Positions 35,801-43,819 of a stretch of 64,000 bases of DNA are shown piece after piece. Origin of the DNA: Nocardia inohanensis NBRC 100128 (GTDB lineage Bacteria; Actinomycetota; Actinomycetes; Mycobacteriales; Mycobacteriaceae); contig NZ_BDBK01000014.1 in the NCBI RefSeq assembly GCF_001612945.1, forward strand, positions 248,001-312,000, given 5' to 3'. Both the position numbers and the translations under genes were made by a program. Positions within the stretch are counted from its first letter, which is position 1, and each line of letters begins with the position of its first letter. The notes under the pieces were generated by a model, which searched no databases, had not been told where the DNA came from, and saw only the letters and a program-made list of their open reading frames with translations.

Positions 35801-36218
35801 CGCCGGGCAGATCGTCCTCGAGATGTACGAGCAGCTGGTCGAGTCGGCCACCGAGGAACCCACCTTCTACATCGACTTCCCCACCTCGGTGTCGCCGCTG
35901 ACCCGCGCGCACCGCCATATCGCGGGCGTCACCGAACGCTGGGATCTGGTGGCCTGGGGCGTCGAACTCGCCACCGCCTACAGCGAATTGACCGATCCGA
36001 TCGAACAGCGACGACGGCTCACCGAACAGTCCATGCTGGCCGCCGGCGGCGATCCGGAGGCCATGGAACTGGACGAGGATTTCCTCCAGGCGCTGGAGCA
36101 CGCCATGCCGCCGACCGGTGGCCTCGGCGTCGGTGTGGACCGGGTGGTCATGCTGCTGACCGGCCGCAGCATCCGCGAGACGCTGCCCTTCCCACTGGTG
36201 AAACCGCGCAATACCTGA
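32853..36218 (+). CDS. lysX: Bifunctional phosphatidylglycerol lysyltransferase/lysyl-tRNA synthetase
   Basis: LysX makes lysyl-phosphatidylglycerol, which protects the membrane against cationic peptides, and charges its own lysyl-tRNA. The 1121-residue protein has about seven N-terminal membrane helices (to about 255), a cytoplasmic MprF-like DUF2156 transferase domain (about 270-600), an OB fold (about 680-770) and a class II synthetase core with motif 2 (VFRNEGVDYSHNPEFT, about 870) and motif 3 (GLGVGVDRVVMLL, about 1089). Starts at GTG 32853 or ATG 32859 cannot be told apart. It is divergent from the S4 gene. Confidence 0.95.
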   Translation: MHMGSGNIHTGAVTSTQDRQHHDIEPRVGSRESEVPHRGHGRFSEVPHIAGLVLGVFATFCALWSISPGLRYLTSGLRHYVDTYYFDAPDTSLVWALVVGLLAGATASRKRIAWWLLIGYMAAYALANALDFAAENDVSALMALIVHLLVIGLLLASWSEFYTHVQRGAVWRALGVLAGGIALGCLLGWGLVELFPGSLPGGAQRPLWAVYRVTAAILVSNDDFDGHPPHPVNLLLGLFGALALLAAVIVLFRSQRASNALTGIDESALRGLIERSDVEDSLAYFATRRDKAVVFAPSGKAAVTYRVEMGVCLASGDPIGMKEAWPHAIDAWLKLADQYGWAPAVMGASEIGATAYRRAGLSALRLGDEAILETRTFSLAGPDMKQVRQAANRLAKQGISVRVRRHKELDPEEMKEVMARAAAWRDTETERGFSMALDRLGDPLDGDCLLVEAVDSGGRVLGMLSLVPWGRTGVSLDLMRRDRTSPNGIMELMISRLALTSEQYGITRISLNFAVFRSVFEEGGRIGAGPVLRLWRGVLMFFSRWYQLEALYRSNVKYQPDWVPRFSLFEDRRHLVRVATASAIAEGFLPRIGKQPDTTSHTGVRSSVPDTMTGLHADGSLPDLPPEELEETGPRRPEQVRVRMDKLAKLNDAGIDAYPVAYPPTHTVAGARRAPQGTTVRVCGRLLRIRDYGGVIFAVVRDWSGEIQLVIDRERVGAERSDEFHEFFDLGDLIEISGQIGRSRRGELSLLAADWRMLGKCLHPLPDKWKGLADPEAKVRQRYVDMAINTDIREVMAKRSAVVRSLRDTLHGWGFLEVETPVLQQVHGGANALPFTTHINAYDLDLYLRIAPELYLKRLCVGGMEKVFELGRVFRNEGVDYSHNPEFTILEAYEAHSDYERMMHACRQLIQEAAVAANGKMVALRAADDGTVTEVDISGEWSVKTVHGAVSEKLGETITPETDEERLRMLCDKAGVPCQLGWDAGQIVLEMYEQLVESATEEPTFYIDFPTSVSPLTRAHRHIAGVTERWDLVAWGVELATAYSELTDPIEQRRRLTEQSMLAAGGDPEAMELDEDFLQALEHAMPPTGGLGVGVDRVVMLLTGRSIRETLPFPLVKPRNT

Positions 36219-36316
36219 CGGCGCGGCGCGGGTCGCAAAGAACCTGTGCCGCAATACAGAATCGGCAGCTAATCTTTAAGGCGGCCCCTGGGAGGAGGCC
36301 GGCTTACCGCTCGACG

Positions 36317-36547
36317 ATGGGGTTAGAGATGTACCTAGAACTGATGTCCCAAGCCAACCTGCTGGACCACACGGTCTGGACCAACCCCGACACCTGGACC
36401 ACCGCCATGGAGTACACGGCGAAGAAGTCGAGCAAGAAGAAGGGCGGCAGCTTCTGGATCTTCGCCGCCGTCTGCTGCATCGGCATCGTCGCACTGATCC
36501 TCGGCATCGTCTACCTGATGCAGAACCGGAAGAAGAACCAGGGCTAG
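36317..36547 (+). CDS. Small single-span membrane protein, unrecognised
   Basis: A 76-residue protein: a mostly polar N-terminal half (MSQANLLDHTVWTNPDTW), a lysine-rich patch (AKKSSKKKGG) and one membrane helix (FWIFAAVCCIGIVALILGIVYLM) followed by a basic tail. Both the lysines and the tail would favour an N-out or N-in orientation depending on the patch used. GGGAGGAGG lies about 18 bases upstream, far for a ribosome binding site; an in-frame ATG at 36329 is an alternative. It sits 98 bases after lysX on the same strand. Confidence 0.6.
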   Translation: MGLEMYLELMSQANLLDHTVWTNPDTWTTAMEYTAKKSSKKKGGSFWIFAAVCCIGIVALILGIVYLMQNRKKNQG

Positions 36548-36580
36548 CCAGGCTCCCCCGCCGAGCCGACTGAAGGCACG

Positions 36581-37216
36581 GTGCGGCACAGTGGTGACGT
36601 GCAGTTGATCCTCGTTCGCCATGCCCAGCCGCGTCGTGTCACGGATGCCTCCGGCCCGGCCGACCCGGATCTCACCGAGATCGGAATCCAGCAGGCCGGG
36701 CGGCTTCCGGCCGCGCTCGCCCACCACGACATCGCGCGCGTGGTGAGCAGCTCGCAGCTGCGCGCCCGCGAAACCGCGCGGCCCACCGCGGCGAAGCTCG
36801 GCCTCGACGTCGAAGTGTTCGACGATCTGGCCGAGTACGACCGCGACCTGCCCGCCTACATTCCGATCGAGGACGCGCAGCGCGACTTCAAGGACGTGTA
36901 CGCCCGGATCAAGGCCGGATACATCCCCGAGCCCATCGATGCCGCCGCGTTCACCTCGCGGGTGCTGACCAAGGTCGCCGACATCGTCGCCGCCGCGAAC
37001 CACACCGACACCGTCGTCGCCTTCGCACACGGCGGCGTGATCAACGTGCTCTTGCAGGACGTGCTCGGGCTGGCGCGCCCACTCACCTTCCCGATCGACT
37101 ACTGCTCGATCACCCGGATCCTGTACTCGCGCACCGGCACCCGCACCGCGGCGACCGTCAACGAGAACGGGCACGTCTGGGATCTACTGCCCCGCAACCA
37201 AGCTCCGCGCAGCTGA
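36581..37216 (+). CDS. Histidine phosphatase family protein
   Basis: A protein of about 211 residues, the second of this fold in the window. LILVRHAQP holds the first catalytic His; LTEIGIQQAGRL, SSSQLRARETARP and the second catalytic His in AFAHGGVINVLL follow. It differs from the 3399 phosphatase in having RHAQ instead of RHGE. Substrate unknown. The GTG at 36581 has GAAGG four bases upstream; the GTG at 36599 is nearer the first motif. Confidence 0.88.
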   Translation: MRHSGDVQLILVRHAQPRRVTDASGPADPDLTEIGIQQAGRLPAALAHHDIARVVSSSQLRARETARPTAAKLGLDVEVFDDLAEYDRDLPAYIPIEDAQRDFKDVYARIKAGYIPEPIDAAAFTSRVLTKVADIVAAANHTDTVVAFAHGGVINVLLQDVLGLARPLTFPIDYCSITRILYSRTGTRTAATVNENGHVWDLLPRNQAPRS

Positions 37217-37239
37217 TGCGCTGATCCCGGAAAAGCCGA

Positions 37240-37268
37240 GGGCCGCTCCCTTTTTCGGAGAGCGGCCC
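37240..37268. terminator. Terminator between convergent phosphatase and cutinase genes
   Basis: GGGCCGCT (37240-37247) pairs with AGCGGCCC (37261-37268) with an imperfect inner CC/GG pair and a loop containing TTTTT. Confidence 0.7.
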
Positions 37269-37295
37269 CAGCGATGTTCGTTCGAATCCGGTGCG

Positions 37296-38192
37296 CTACG
37301 CGTTGGTCGCGATCCAGTTGTGCATCCAGGTGAGAGCGGTCTGGCCGCCGCCCACCGAGTAGCTGCCGTAGCTGGTGTGCTTGCCGGTCTTGAAGAACTG
37401 CTCGAACTGCGCGACTCGCTCCTGATTGGCGCCTTCGCTGAGCTGCGACTGCAAGGTGGCGATACCGCCCTGCGCCATCAGATCGTTGATGATGGAGCCG
37501 ACCTCGAGCTGGTAGCGCCACATGTTGAGCGGGTTGGGGTTCGAGGTCTGGGCGAGGAAGCCCGCGAACCGAGTGACGAAGTCGGATTCCTCGGTGGAGC
37601 AGTAGAGATCGCCGACCACGCACACGGTGCGCACCTTGTCCGCGATCCAGCCGAAGCCGCCCACCCGAGCGCCACCCGCACCCGCGCCGGGCGCGAACGG
37701 GCCGACCTGGATATCGGTCGGGGAACGCCGCGGATCGGAGATCAGCGCCACGGCGGCGATGCGATCCGGCGGGACCACGCCGAGTCCGCTGCCGATCTCG
37801 GCGGCGAGATCACCGGCGGCGTCGGCACCCTGGCTGTAGCCGGTGATGGCGATCTTCGAAGCGCCGCAACGGGCCGCGAAGTTCCGCACGGCCGCACGGG
37901 CATTGGAGAGAGCCTCGTTCTTGGACGCGCCGTAGACGTCGCCCTCCCACGGGAAGGCGGTCGCCGCATAGGTTACGTACTCGACCTCGCCGGGTAGGCC
38001 ATTGGTGACGGTCGACAACATGCCGGGCTGCGGCGTCTTGTCGTGACCGGTCTCCCAGGTACCGGGGACCGCCACCGTGTACAGCGACGGACAACCCGGG
38101 TCCGCCGTAACGGGGCCGCTGCCGAGAACGACACCCGACATGAGCACACTCGCCGCTGCCCCCGCAGCCGCGACAATATTCTTCAACCGCAT
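37296..38192 (-). CDS. Cutinase family exported esterase
   Basis: A 298-residue secreted alpha/beta hydrolase. The signal peptide (MRLKNIVAAAGAAASVLMSG to TADPGCP) is followed by the cutinase core with nucleophile GYSQGAD, Asp in CVVGDLYC and a C-terminal active-site segment. Cysteine pairs (GCPSLYT with AARCG; CVVGDLYC) are conserved. Relatives in mycolata include the Rv3802c lipid thioesterase and culp proteins. The ATG at 38192 has GGAG four bases upstream; an in-frame GTG at 38207 is less likely. Confidence 0.88.
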   Translation of the reverse strand: MRLKNIVAAAGAAASVLMSGVVLGSGPVTADPGCPSLYTVAVPGTWETGHDKTPQPGMLSTVTNGLPGEVEYVTYAATAFPWEGDVYGASKNEALSNARAAVRNFAARCGASKIAITGYSQGADAAGDLAAEIGSGLGVVPPDRIAAVALISDPRRSPTDIQVGPFAPGAGAGGARVGGFGWIADKVRTVCVVGDLYCSTEESDFVTRFAGFLAQTSNPNPLNMWRYQLEVGSIINDLMAQGGIATLQSQLSEGANQERVAQFEQFFKTGKHTSYGSYSVGGGQTALTWMHNWIATNA

Positions 38193-38432
38193 ACTGCTCC
38201 AGTTCACACATGCCTACCCGGGACCGTATTCCGTCCCAGTCCTCATCATGGTGATATCGCCTCGTGACCTGACGGTGCACGCTGGGTTAACGCTGGTTAC
38301 CCGCCCGTTATGAGATGCGCGAACCCCGCCCATACGACGAGATCGGCGACACACCGTGCATAACAATAAAGGGCCCTTGGCGCAGTTGCCACCGAGCCTC
38401 GGAAATCGTCCGATTTACGTCGGTTCGCCCCC

Positions 38433-39443
38433 TCAGCGCAGCAGCGCGGCCTCCAGCGTCGGCCAGGACCGGTGCAGGGCGTCCTGCCAGTACCGCCAGG
38501 AATGTGTTCCGGCCGAGCGGAATTCGACCTGGGCCGGGATGCCGAGCTCACCGAGCCGGTCGGCGAGCTGGTGCGTGCACAGGTTGGTGGCCGCCTCGAT
38601 CATGCCGCCGAGAGCGATCTGATTGGCGAGGGTCATGGTCCGGCCCGCGATATTGGGAGCGTCGAGGGTGTCCTCCGAGCCGGGCAATCCGGTCGAGTTG
38701 GAGATGAAGAGCGTGGTGCCGCGCAACTTCTCGGCATTGCGCACGGCATCGTGCTCGAGCCAGGCCGGATCGTCGTCCGCGCCGAACATATTGCGGACAT
38801 CCGCGCCGGAGCGTTCCATCACCAGCCGGACGAAGGCGCGGCTGGTCTCGTCGTAGGTGGAGGCGCAGCCGCTGTAGGAGCCGACCGCGCGATAGAGGCC
38901 GGGGGCGGCGATGGCCAGGTTCAGCGCCGAGGTGGCCGCCATCGAGATGCCCGCGATGGCATTCGCGCCCGAGGTCCGCAGCGCCGAATCCACAATGGGC
39001 GGTAGCTCTTCGGTCAGGAAGGTCCGCCACATATTGCGGCCGAGTTTGGGGTCGTCGTTCTTCCAGTCCGTGTAATAGGAGAACTTGCCGCCGATCGGAA
39101 TGACCACATTGACATTCTTGTCGGCGAAATATTGGACGATATCGGTCTGCTGGAACCAGGTGGCGTTGTCCTCGCCGCCGCCGGCGCCATTGAGCAGGTA
39201 CAGCGTCGGCCGCGGCGCACTGTTATCGGCGGGGACGATCACCTGGAGCGTGATGGTCTTGTCCATGGCGGCGGAGTAGACGTGCAGCAATTGCACCCGG
39301 CCGCCGGAGCGATCGACGTAGAGCAGTTGCGCGCCACTCGATTCCGCCGCGGCCGCACCGATGTCACCGTTCTGCCCGGCGAATGCCAATGCCATTGCGA
39401 GAGCGGAAAGCGCCGCCAGTCGCGACAGTTTGCGGATACACAT
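38433..39443 (-). CDS. Mycolyltransferase (antigen 85)-like exported esterase
   Basis: A 336-residue exported alpha/beta hydrolase. The signal peptide ends about AAAAESSG. The core follows Ag85: PTLYLLNGAGGGEDNATWF, YYTDWKNDDPKLG, nucleophile in GISMAATSALNLA, and the catalytic His in GTHSWRYWQDAL. These enzymes transfer mycolic acids between trehalose and arabinogalactan. In the Ag85 family the Ser sits in G-x-S-M, as here. It is the middle of three minus-strand genes for exported proteins, 32 bases upstream of nothing coupled. Confidence 0.85.
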   Translation of the reverse strand: MCIRKLSRLAALSALAMALAFAGQNGDIGAAAAESSGAQLLYVDRSGGRVQLLHVYSAAMDKTITLQVIVPADNSAPRPTLYLLNGAGGGEDNATWFQQTDIVQYFADKNVNVVIPIGGKFSYYTDWKNDDPKLGRNMWRTFLTEELPPIVDSALRTSGANAIAGISMAATSALNLAIAAPGLYRAVGSYSGCASTYDETSRAFVRLVMERSGADVRNMFGADDDPAWLEHDAVRNAEKLRGTTLFISNSTGLPGSEDTLDAPNIAGRTMTLANQIALGGMIEAATNLCTHQLADRLGELGIPAQVEFRSAGTHSWRYWQDALHRSWPTLEAALLR

Positions 39444-39475
39444 CGGTACGGTCCTCAGCGGTTTCGAAAGGCGGA

Positions 39476-40174
39476 TCAGCTGCCGATGAACTTCTTCAGC
39501 ATGTCGGCCAGGATGTCGCTGAACGAACCGGTGGAGCTGAGCTGGCCGTCGGCCGAACCGAGCCCGTTGTCGCCCAGGCTGCCCAGCACGGTCTCACCGG
39601 CATTGGCGCCGCGCGCGGTGAAGCACGAGGTCAGATTGGGCATCTCGTTGCTGACGCCGACGGTGCCGGCCACGCCGACGCCGCCGCTGGTGACCTGCTG
39701 GCCCGACTTGATGGTGTCGTTCAGCGGGTAGGTGATGGTGAGCGTGACCGGGTTGCCGGAGTTCACGAACCAGCCGGTGCTGGTGACCTTCCAGCCGCCG
39801 GCGTTCGGCACCGCGGTCACGTCCTCGGTGCGCTGGCCGGTGCCCGCGTGGTAGGCGGTGACGCTGGTCTTGATCGGCGCGCCGAGTCCGGCAGCCGGGA
39901 AGTCGGTAATGGTGTTGACGTACGGATTACCGATTCCGGTGGTGCCCACGACAATCTTGTAGGTCACCGTGGTGCCGACGCCGATCGAATCCGCGGTCGC
40001 GTACTTCTCGTACGTGTGCGTGATGCCGACCGTGCTGATGTCCTTCTTGGTCTCGTAACTCCGCACCTCGCAACCGGTCGCGGCATTCGCCGTGACGGCG
40101 TCCAATCCGACGGTCAATCCCGCGATTACCAGTGCGGCGGACGCCGCGGCAGCAGTGGTCCGAGACCGGAACAT
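39476..40174 (-). CDS. Exported hypothetical protein
   Basis: A 232-residue protein with a signal peptide ending VTANA-ATG. The body is a Thr/Val/Gly-rich beta domain (VGTTVTYKIVVGTTGIGNPYV, NPVTLTITYPLNDTIKSG), reminiscent of immunoglobulin-like surface modules, with one cysteine pair (C35, C184 approx.). The C-terminal helix DILADMLKKFIGS is amphipathic. It is not an MspA porin. The ATG at 40174 has GGAGGAG six bases upstream. It lies 32 bases upstream of the mycolyltransferase-like gene, so the two may be co-transcribed. Confidence 0.7.
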   Translation of the reverse strand: MFRSRTTAAAASAALVIAGLTVGLDAVTANAATGCEVRSYETKKDISTVGITHTYEKYATADSIGVGTTVTYKIVVGTTGIGNPYVNTITDFPAAGLGAPIKTSVTAYHAGTGQRTEDVTAVPNAGGWKVTSTGWFVNSGNPVTLTITYPLNDTIKSGQQVTSGGVGVAGTVGVSNEMPNLTSCFTARGANAGETVLGSLGDNGLGSADGQLSSTGSFSDILADMLKKFIGS

Positions 40175-40333
40175 TGGTTTCTCCTCCGAAGAGCCCGGAA
40201 TTCTTTCCGGGACAAGACAAAAGCGTGCCGAGCTCTGCGGTTACTCGGGGGTGATCCAGGCCACCCGAGCGCCTAGTAAACAGGTGTAACTGGTCCCCTG
40301 TCCAGCAAATGGAGAAATTGACTAGAACATGTT

Positions 40334-41371
40334 TCAGAACATGCTGGTCCGGGCCCTGAGCGCCTGTTTCTCGCTCTCGTCCAACCACGCGGCCTCGATC
40401 CCGGCGGCCGTGAAACGCATCAATTGCTCCGGGCCGTAACCGAGCGCCCGCACCAAGGCGGAGAGATCCTCGGTGGGGTCGGTGCCGAACATCGGCGGAT
40501 CGTCCCCGTCGATGGTCACCGCCAGCCCGGCGTCCACCATCGCCGCGATCACCGCGTGCGTCCCGTCCCCCGAACCCGAGTAGCGGCCGATATCCGAACT
40601 CACCGGCGTGCAGGTGAACGGAATCCCCTCGTCCCGGCAGCGCCGGGTCAGCGCCGGATCGGTCACCACGTGATACCCGTGATCGATGCGCTCGCAATCC
40701 AATACGTCCAGCAGCGTCACGATATTGCGCGGCGGACCCGACTCCGAATGCGCCGTGCGGCGCAACCCCGCCCGCTTGGCCAGGGCGAACGCCTCCGCGA
40801 ACCGCTCGGGCGGGCCGGTGACCTCCTCGTAGTCCAGACCGATTCCGACGATGTCGTCGGTGCGATGGGCGATCACCTGCCGCACCAGCTCCACGCCCTC
40901 GGCCGGATCGGCATTGCGGTTCATGGCGAAGATCAACCGGCAGCTGATCCCGTGATCGGCCTCCGCGTCGCGCAGTCCCGCGGTGATGCCCTCGATCATC
41001 GTCGGATACGACACCGTCGGATGCGACGGCGGGCTGACGAACAGCTCCCGGTGGATCACATTGTGCCGCGCTGCGAGCGTGAGGGTTTCGTAGGTCGTCC
41101 GATGGAAATCGTCGCGGTCCAGCATGACCGCGCCGACCAGATCCAGCACCCGCAGGAACTCGCCGAGATCCTCGTAGGAGGCGTGGTCGTAGAGGTTCTC
41201 GGCGGTCCGCCCGTCCGGCATCGGGACCCCGTGCTTGGCAGCCAGTTCGGCGACGGTTCGCGGCTGCAAGGTGCCGGTGAGGTGGCAGTGCAGGCTGATC
41301 TTGGGCATGGCGGCCGCGAAGGCGAGCGCCGCCGAACGATCCGTGTCCGCGGCAATCAGGTTGTCAGGCAA
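40334..41371 (-). CDS. Adenosine/adenine deaminase family protein
   Basis: A zinc amidohydrolase of about 345 residues. Ligands and catalytic residues: HCHLTG (His28, His30), HSESG (His and catalytic Glu), DHGYHVV (His), and IDGDDPPMFGT (Asp-Asp). DDPPMF and the context favour a nucleobase or modified-purine substrate over adenosine. It begins at a TTG that overlaps the dioxygenase stop by eight bases; an ATG at 41308 is an alternative start close to the first motif. Third gene of a permease-dioxygenase-deaminase operon. Confidence 0.82.
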   Translation of the reverse strand: MPDNLIAADTDRSAALAFAAAMPKISLHCHLTGTLQPRTVAELAAKHGVPMPDGRTAENLYDHASYEDLGEFLRVLDLVGAVMLDRDDFHRTTYETLTLAARHNVIHRELFVSPPSHPTVSYPTMIEGITAGLRDAEADHGISCRLIFAMNRNADPAEGVELVRQVIAHRTDDIVGIGLDYEEVTGPPERFAEAFALAKRAGLRRTAHSESGPPRNIVTLLDVLDCERIDHGYHVVTDPALTRRCRDEGIPFTCTPVSSDIGRYSGSGDGTHAVIAAMVDAGLAVTIDGDDPPMFGTDPTEDLSALVRALGYGPEQLMRFTAAGIEAAWLDESEKQALRARTSMF

Positions 41372-42338
41372 CGTCGGCCGCCTTCGCTCGTTCGGAGATG
41401 TAGTCGTGCCCGGTCACCGGCGGATAGTGCGCGCCGCCGCCGACCGGCGGATCGAAGGGGCTGATCACGACGTCCATATCGATCTCGAAGAAGCTGATCA
41501 GCGAGATCAGGTCCTCGTCCGGAGCGGCCTGCGGCGGCGGCAGCACGCGATGCCGGGTGGAACGCCAGCGATCCCCGGTCCAGCGCGCCAGCAGATCGGC
41601 GATGTTCACCGTGAACGCGCCGGGCACGTGCGGCGCGTCCGCCCACTGCCCGTCCAGGGTCAGCACTTGCAGTCCGCCGTAACCGATTTCGCGATCGAGA
41701 ATGGTGAGCGTGCCCCAGTCGGTGTGCGGCCCCACCCGGAACTGACCCGCGGCGGCCGGGCCGGTCACGGTGATCGGCGGGTACCGGTTGATGTTCAGTG
41801 AATCCGGTGCGTCCGCCGCCCGGGACACGAAGTAGTCGGCCGCCAGACCGAGCGCCACCGCGCACATCTCCAGCAGGTCGGTGAAGAGCGCGCGCACCCG
41901 AGCCGTGTAATCCAGTGTCAGGTCCCGCAATTCGGGCACTTCTCGCGGCCAGACATTGGGCAGGAACCAGACCGAATCGAGCTCCGGCAGCCCGGTGCGG
42001 TGTTCACGGCCGATCTTGAACGTCTCCTTCAAGTCCGGCTTGGAGGCATCCGGGGCCTCGCCGTAGTACGAGTTCGCCTCCACCCCCGTGGCCAGCCAGC
42101 CGCGCCCACCCACCGTGGAGGCGTACGGGCGCTTGGCGGACAACGGCAGTGCGAAGAACTTGCGTGCGGCGGTGCGGATCTCGTTCATCAGCTCACGCTC
42201 GATGCCGTGCCCTTCGACCAGGAAGAAGCCCGAATCCCGCATGGCCCGGTCGAGGCGCGCGGCCAATGCGGCGCGCTGCCCGGGAGTTCCAGTGCGCCAA
42301 GCGGCGATATCGATCAGTGGAATATCGGGGACATTCAC
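41364..42338 (-). CDS. 2-oxoglutarate/Fe(II)-dependent dioxygenase (isopenicillin-N-synthase type)
   Basis: A 324-residue enzyme with the N-terminal DIOX_N segment (IPLIDIAAWRTG, GFFLVEGHG) and the 2OG-Fe(II) core: the iron triad HTDWGTLTIL (His, Asp) with distal His in STRHRVLPP, and the 2OG-binding Arg in that segment. Relatives hydroxylate small molecules, for example thymine in the fungal thymine-7-hydroxylase group. Its place between a nucleobase permease and a deaminase suggests a purine or pyrimidine substrate. The GTG start overlaps the permease stop by four bases. Confidence 0.85.
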   Translation of the reverse strand: MNVPDIPLIDIAAWRTGTPGQRAALAARLDRAMRDSGFFLVEGHGIERELMNEIRTAARKFFALPLSAKRPYASTVGGRGWLATGVEANSYYGEAPDASKPDLKETFKIGREHRTGLPELDSVWFLPNVWPREVPELRDLTLDYTARVRALFTDLLEMCAVALGLAADYFVSRAADAPDSLNINRYPPITVTGPAAAGQFRVGPHTDWGTLTILDREIGYGGLQVLTLDGQWADAPHVPGAFTVNIADLLARWTGDRWRSTRHRVLPPPQAAPDEDLISLISFFEIDMDVVISPFDPPVGGGAHYPPVTGHDYISERAKAADVA

Positions 42339-43693
42339 CGTGCGGCTCCTTCGTTGTCGCGATTGTTCAACAGCCGGTAGGCGACGCCGCCCACCAGCAA
42401 TCCGGCGAAGACCGAGAGATCCAAGCCACCCAGCGCCTGCGCGCCCCATCCCGTCCAGATGGTCGTCACCAGGCACGATCCCGACGCGACCATCCCCGAC
42501 ACCTGGGCGATCAGCCCGGCCTTCCCCCAGCGGGCGGGCCGTTCCAGCGCGGCGTCCGCATAGTGGGCGCGCCGCATGAAGTAGTCCACCACCAGAATGG
42601 CCGACCACGGCGCGAACCACACGATCATGAAGAGCAGGAAGTTGCTGAGCGCCTGATTGAAATCGCCCGAGGCCAGCACGATTCCGGCCAGCACCGTGCA
42701 GACCACCGAATCGAGCGCCACCGCCGCCACCCGCCCGAGCGGCACCCCCGCCGATTGCAGGGTCAGCCCCGACGAGTACAGATTCAACCCGTTCAACGCA
42801 CCCAGCTGCACGATGAGCAGCAGCAGGAACGGCACCGCGAACCAGGTCGGGAAGGCCGCGGGCAGGCCGCTGACCGCGTCGCTCGCCTCCGGGGTCAGGA
42901 ATCCGACCCCGACGCCCACCAGCATGAGCAGCATTTGCGGCATGCCCGCACCCAGCGCCACCGCCGCCACCACCTGCCGCCGGTCGCTGCCGGCCGGCAG
43001 ATACCGCGCCACATCGGCGGCGTTCGGTGTCCAGCCCAAGCCGGAACCGCTGGCCACCAAGGCGATTCCGCCCAGGAACGCCGCCCAGCCCGCCGCCGGC
43101 ACCTCCGGCGCGGCGAACCGGTCCAGGGTCAGCCAGGCGAGCACCGCGAACCCGGCCGCGAACGGCACCAGCAGGGTGCGCACCGTGCGCAGGATGGCGG
43201 CATGCCCGAGCAGGGGCAGCGCGCTCTGGGCGACCGAAAGCGCCACCATGACAGCGAGTTTCCCGGTTCCGTCCAGTCCCACGCCCGCCATGTCGAGCAG
43301 GGCGGTCACGGCCAGCACCATCAGCACCAGATCGAGCACCTCGTAGCCGACCTGCATGAGCCAATTGAGTAGTGCCAGCGGTCGATTCCCCCACCGCCCC
43401 ATGATCGAGCGGCTGACCACGAAGGTCGGTGTCCCCGCGGCCGGTCCGATCAAGCTGACCAGACCGGTGGCGATCCAGGTCAGATTCCCGGTCACCACCG
43501 CGAGCACGCACTGCCACGGTGACAATCCGAAGGTCACCAAGAGCGCGCCGTACACGACGGTGAGTGGGTTGAGGACGATCCCGCCCCACAATCCGGCCAG
43601 GTGAAGGGGTTTTCCACGCCGTTCTTCGACGGGCACGCGGTCGATCCCGCGCTGCTCGACGGTGATCCGCCGAGCCGTTGCCGTGCCTAGCAT
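42335..43693 (-). CDS. NCS1 family nucleobase permease
   Basis: A 452-residue transporter with about twelve membrane helices. RRITVEQRGIDRVPVEERRGKP is the usual N terminus of cytosine/purine permeases; the PLTVVYGALLVTFGLSPWQ, GTPTFVVSRSIMGRWGN and SGLGWTPNAADVARYLP segments contain family substrate-site and helix-packing motifs. The ATG at 43693 has AGGAG eight bases upstream and is preferred over an earlier in-frame ATG. First gene of the operon, divergent from an XRE-cupin regulator. Confidence 0.88.
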   Translation of the reverse strand: MLGTATARRITVEQRGIDRVPVEERRGKPLHLAGLWGGIVLNPLTVVYGALLVTFGLSPWQCVLAVVTGNLTWIATGLVSLIGPAAGTPTFVVSRSIMGRWGNRPLALLNWLMQVGYEVLDLVLMVLAVTALLDMAGVGLDGTGKLAVMVALSVAQSALPLLGHAAILRTVRTLLVPFAAGFAVLAWLTLDRFAAPEVPAAGWAAFLGGIALVASGSGLGWTPNAADVARYLPAGSDRRQVVAAVALGAGMPQMLLMLVGVGVGFLTPEASDAVSGLPAAFPTWFAVPFLLLLIVQLGALNGLNLYSSGLTLQSAGVPLGRVAAVALDSVVCTVLAGIVLASGDFNQALSNFLLFMIVWFAPWSAILVVDYFMRRAHYADAALERPARWGKAGLIAQVSGMVASGSCLVTTIWTGWGAQALGGLDLSVFAGLLVGGVAYRLLNNRDNEGAAR

Positions 43694-43819
43694 GATGGCA
43701 ACTCCTGATACTCGATAGGCTGAAGGCGATGCCTGGAGCTGATCGCTCTGAGCAATCAGAGTCGTCATATCGAGTTACGACAGCAGTCGGCGTCCGTTAA
43801 GGTCAGGTGAATCCGCCCG

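Noticed and set aside
39476..40174. MspA-type porin
   Set aside because: The size and signal peptide fit, but the sequence lacks MspA-type segments and looks like an Ig-like beta domain.
41364..43589. One continuous frame that would fuse the dioxygenase to sequence upstream
   Set aside because: The upstream part overlaps the permease in another frame and is low-complexity; the permease motifs are clear and a GTGA overlap marks the true dioxygenase start.
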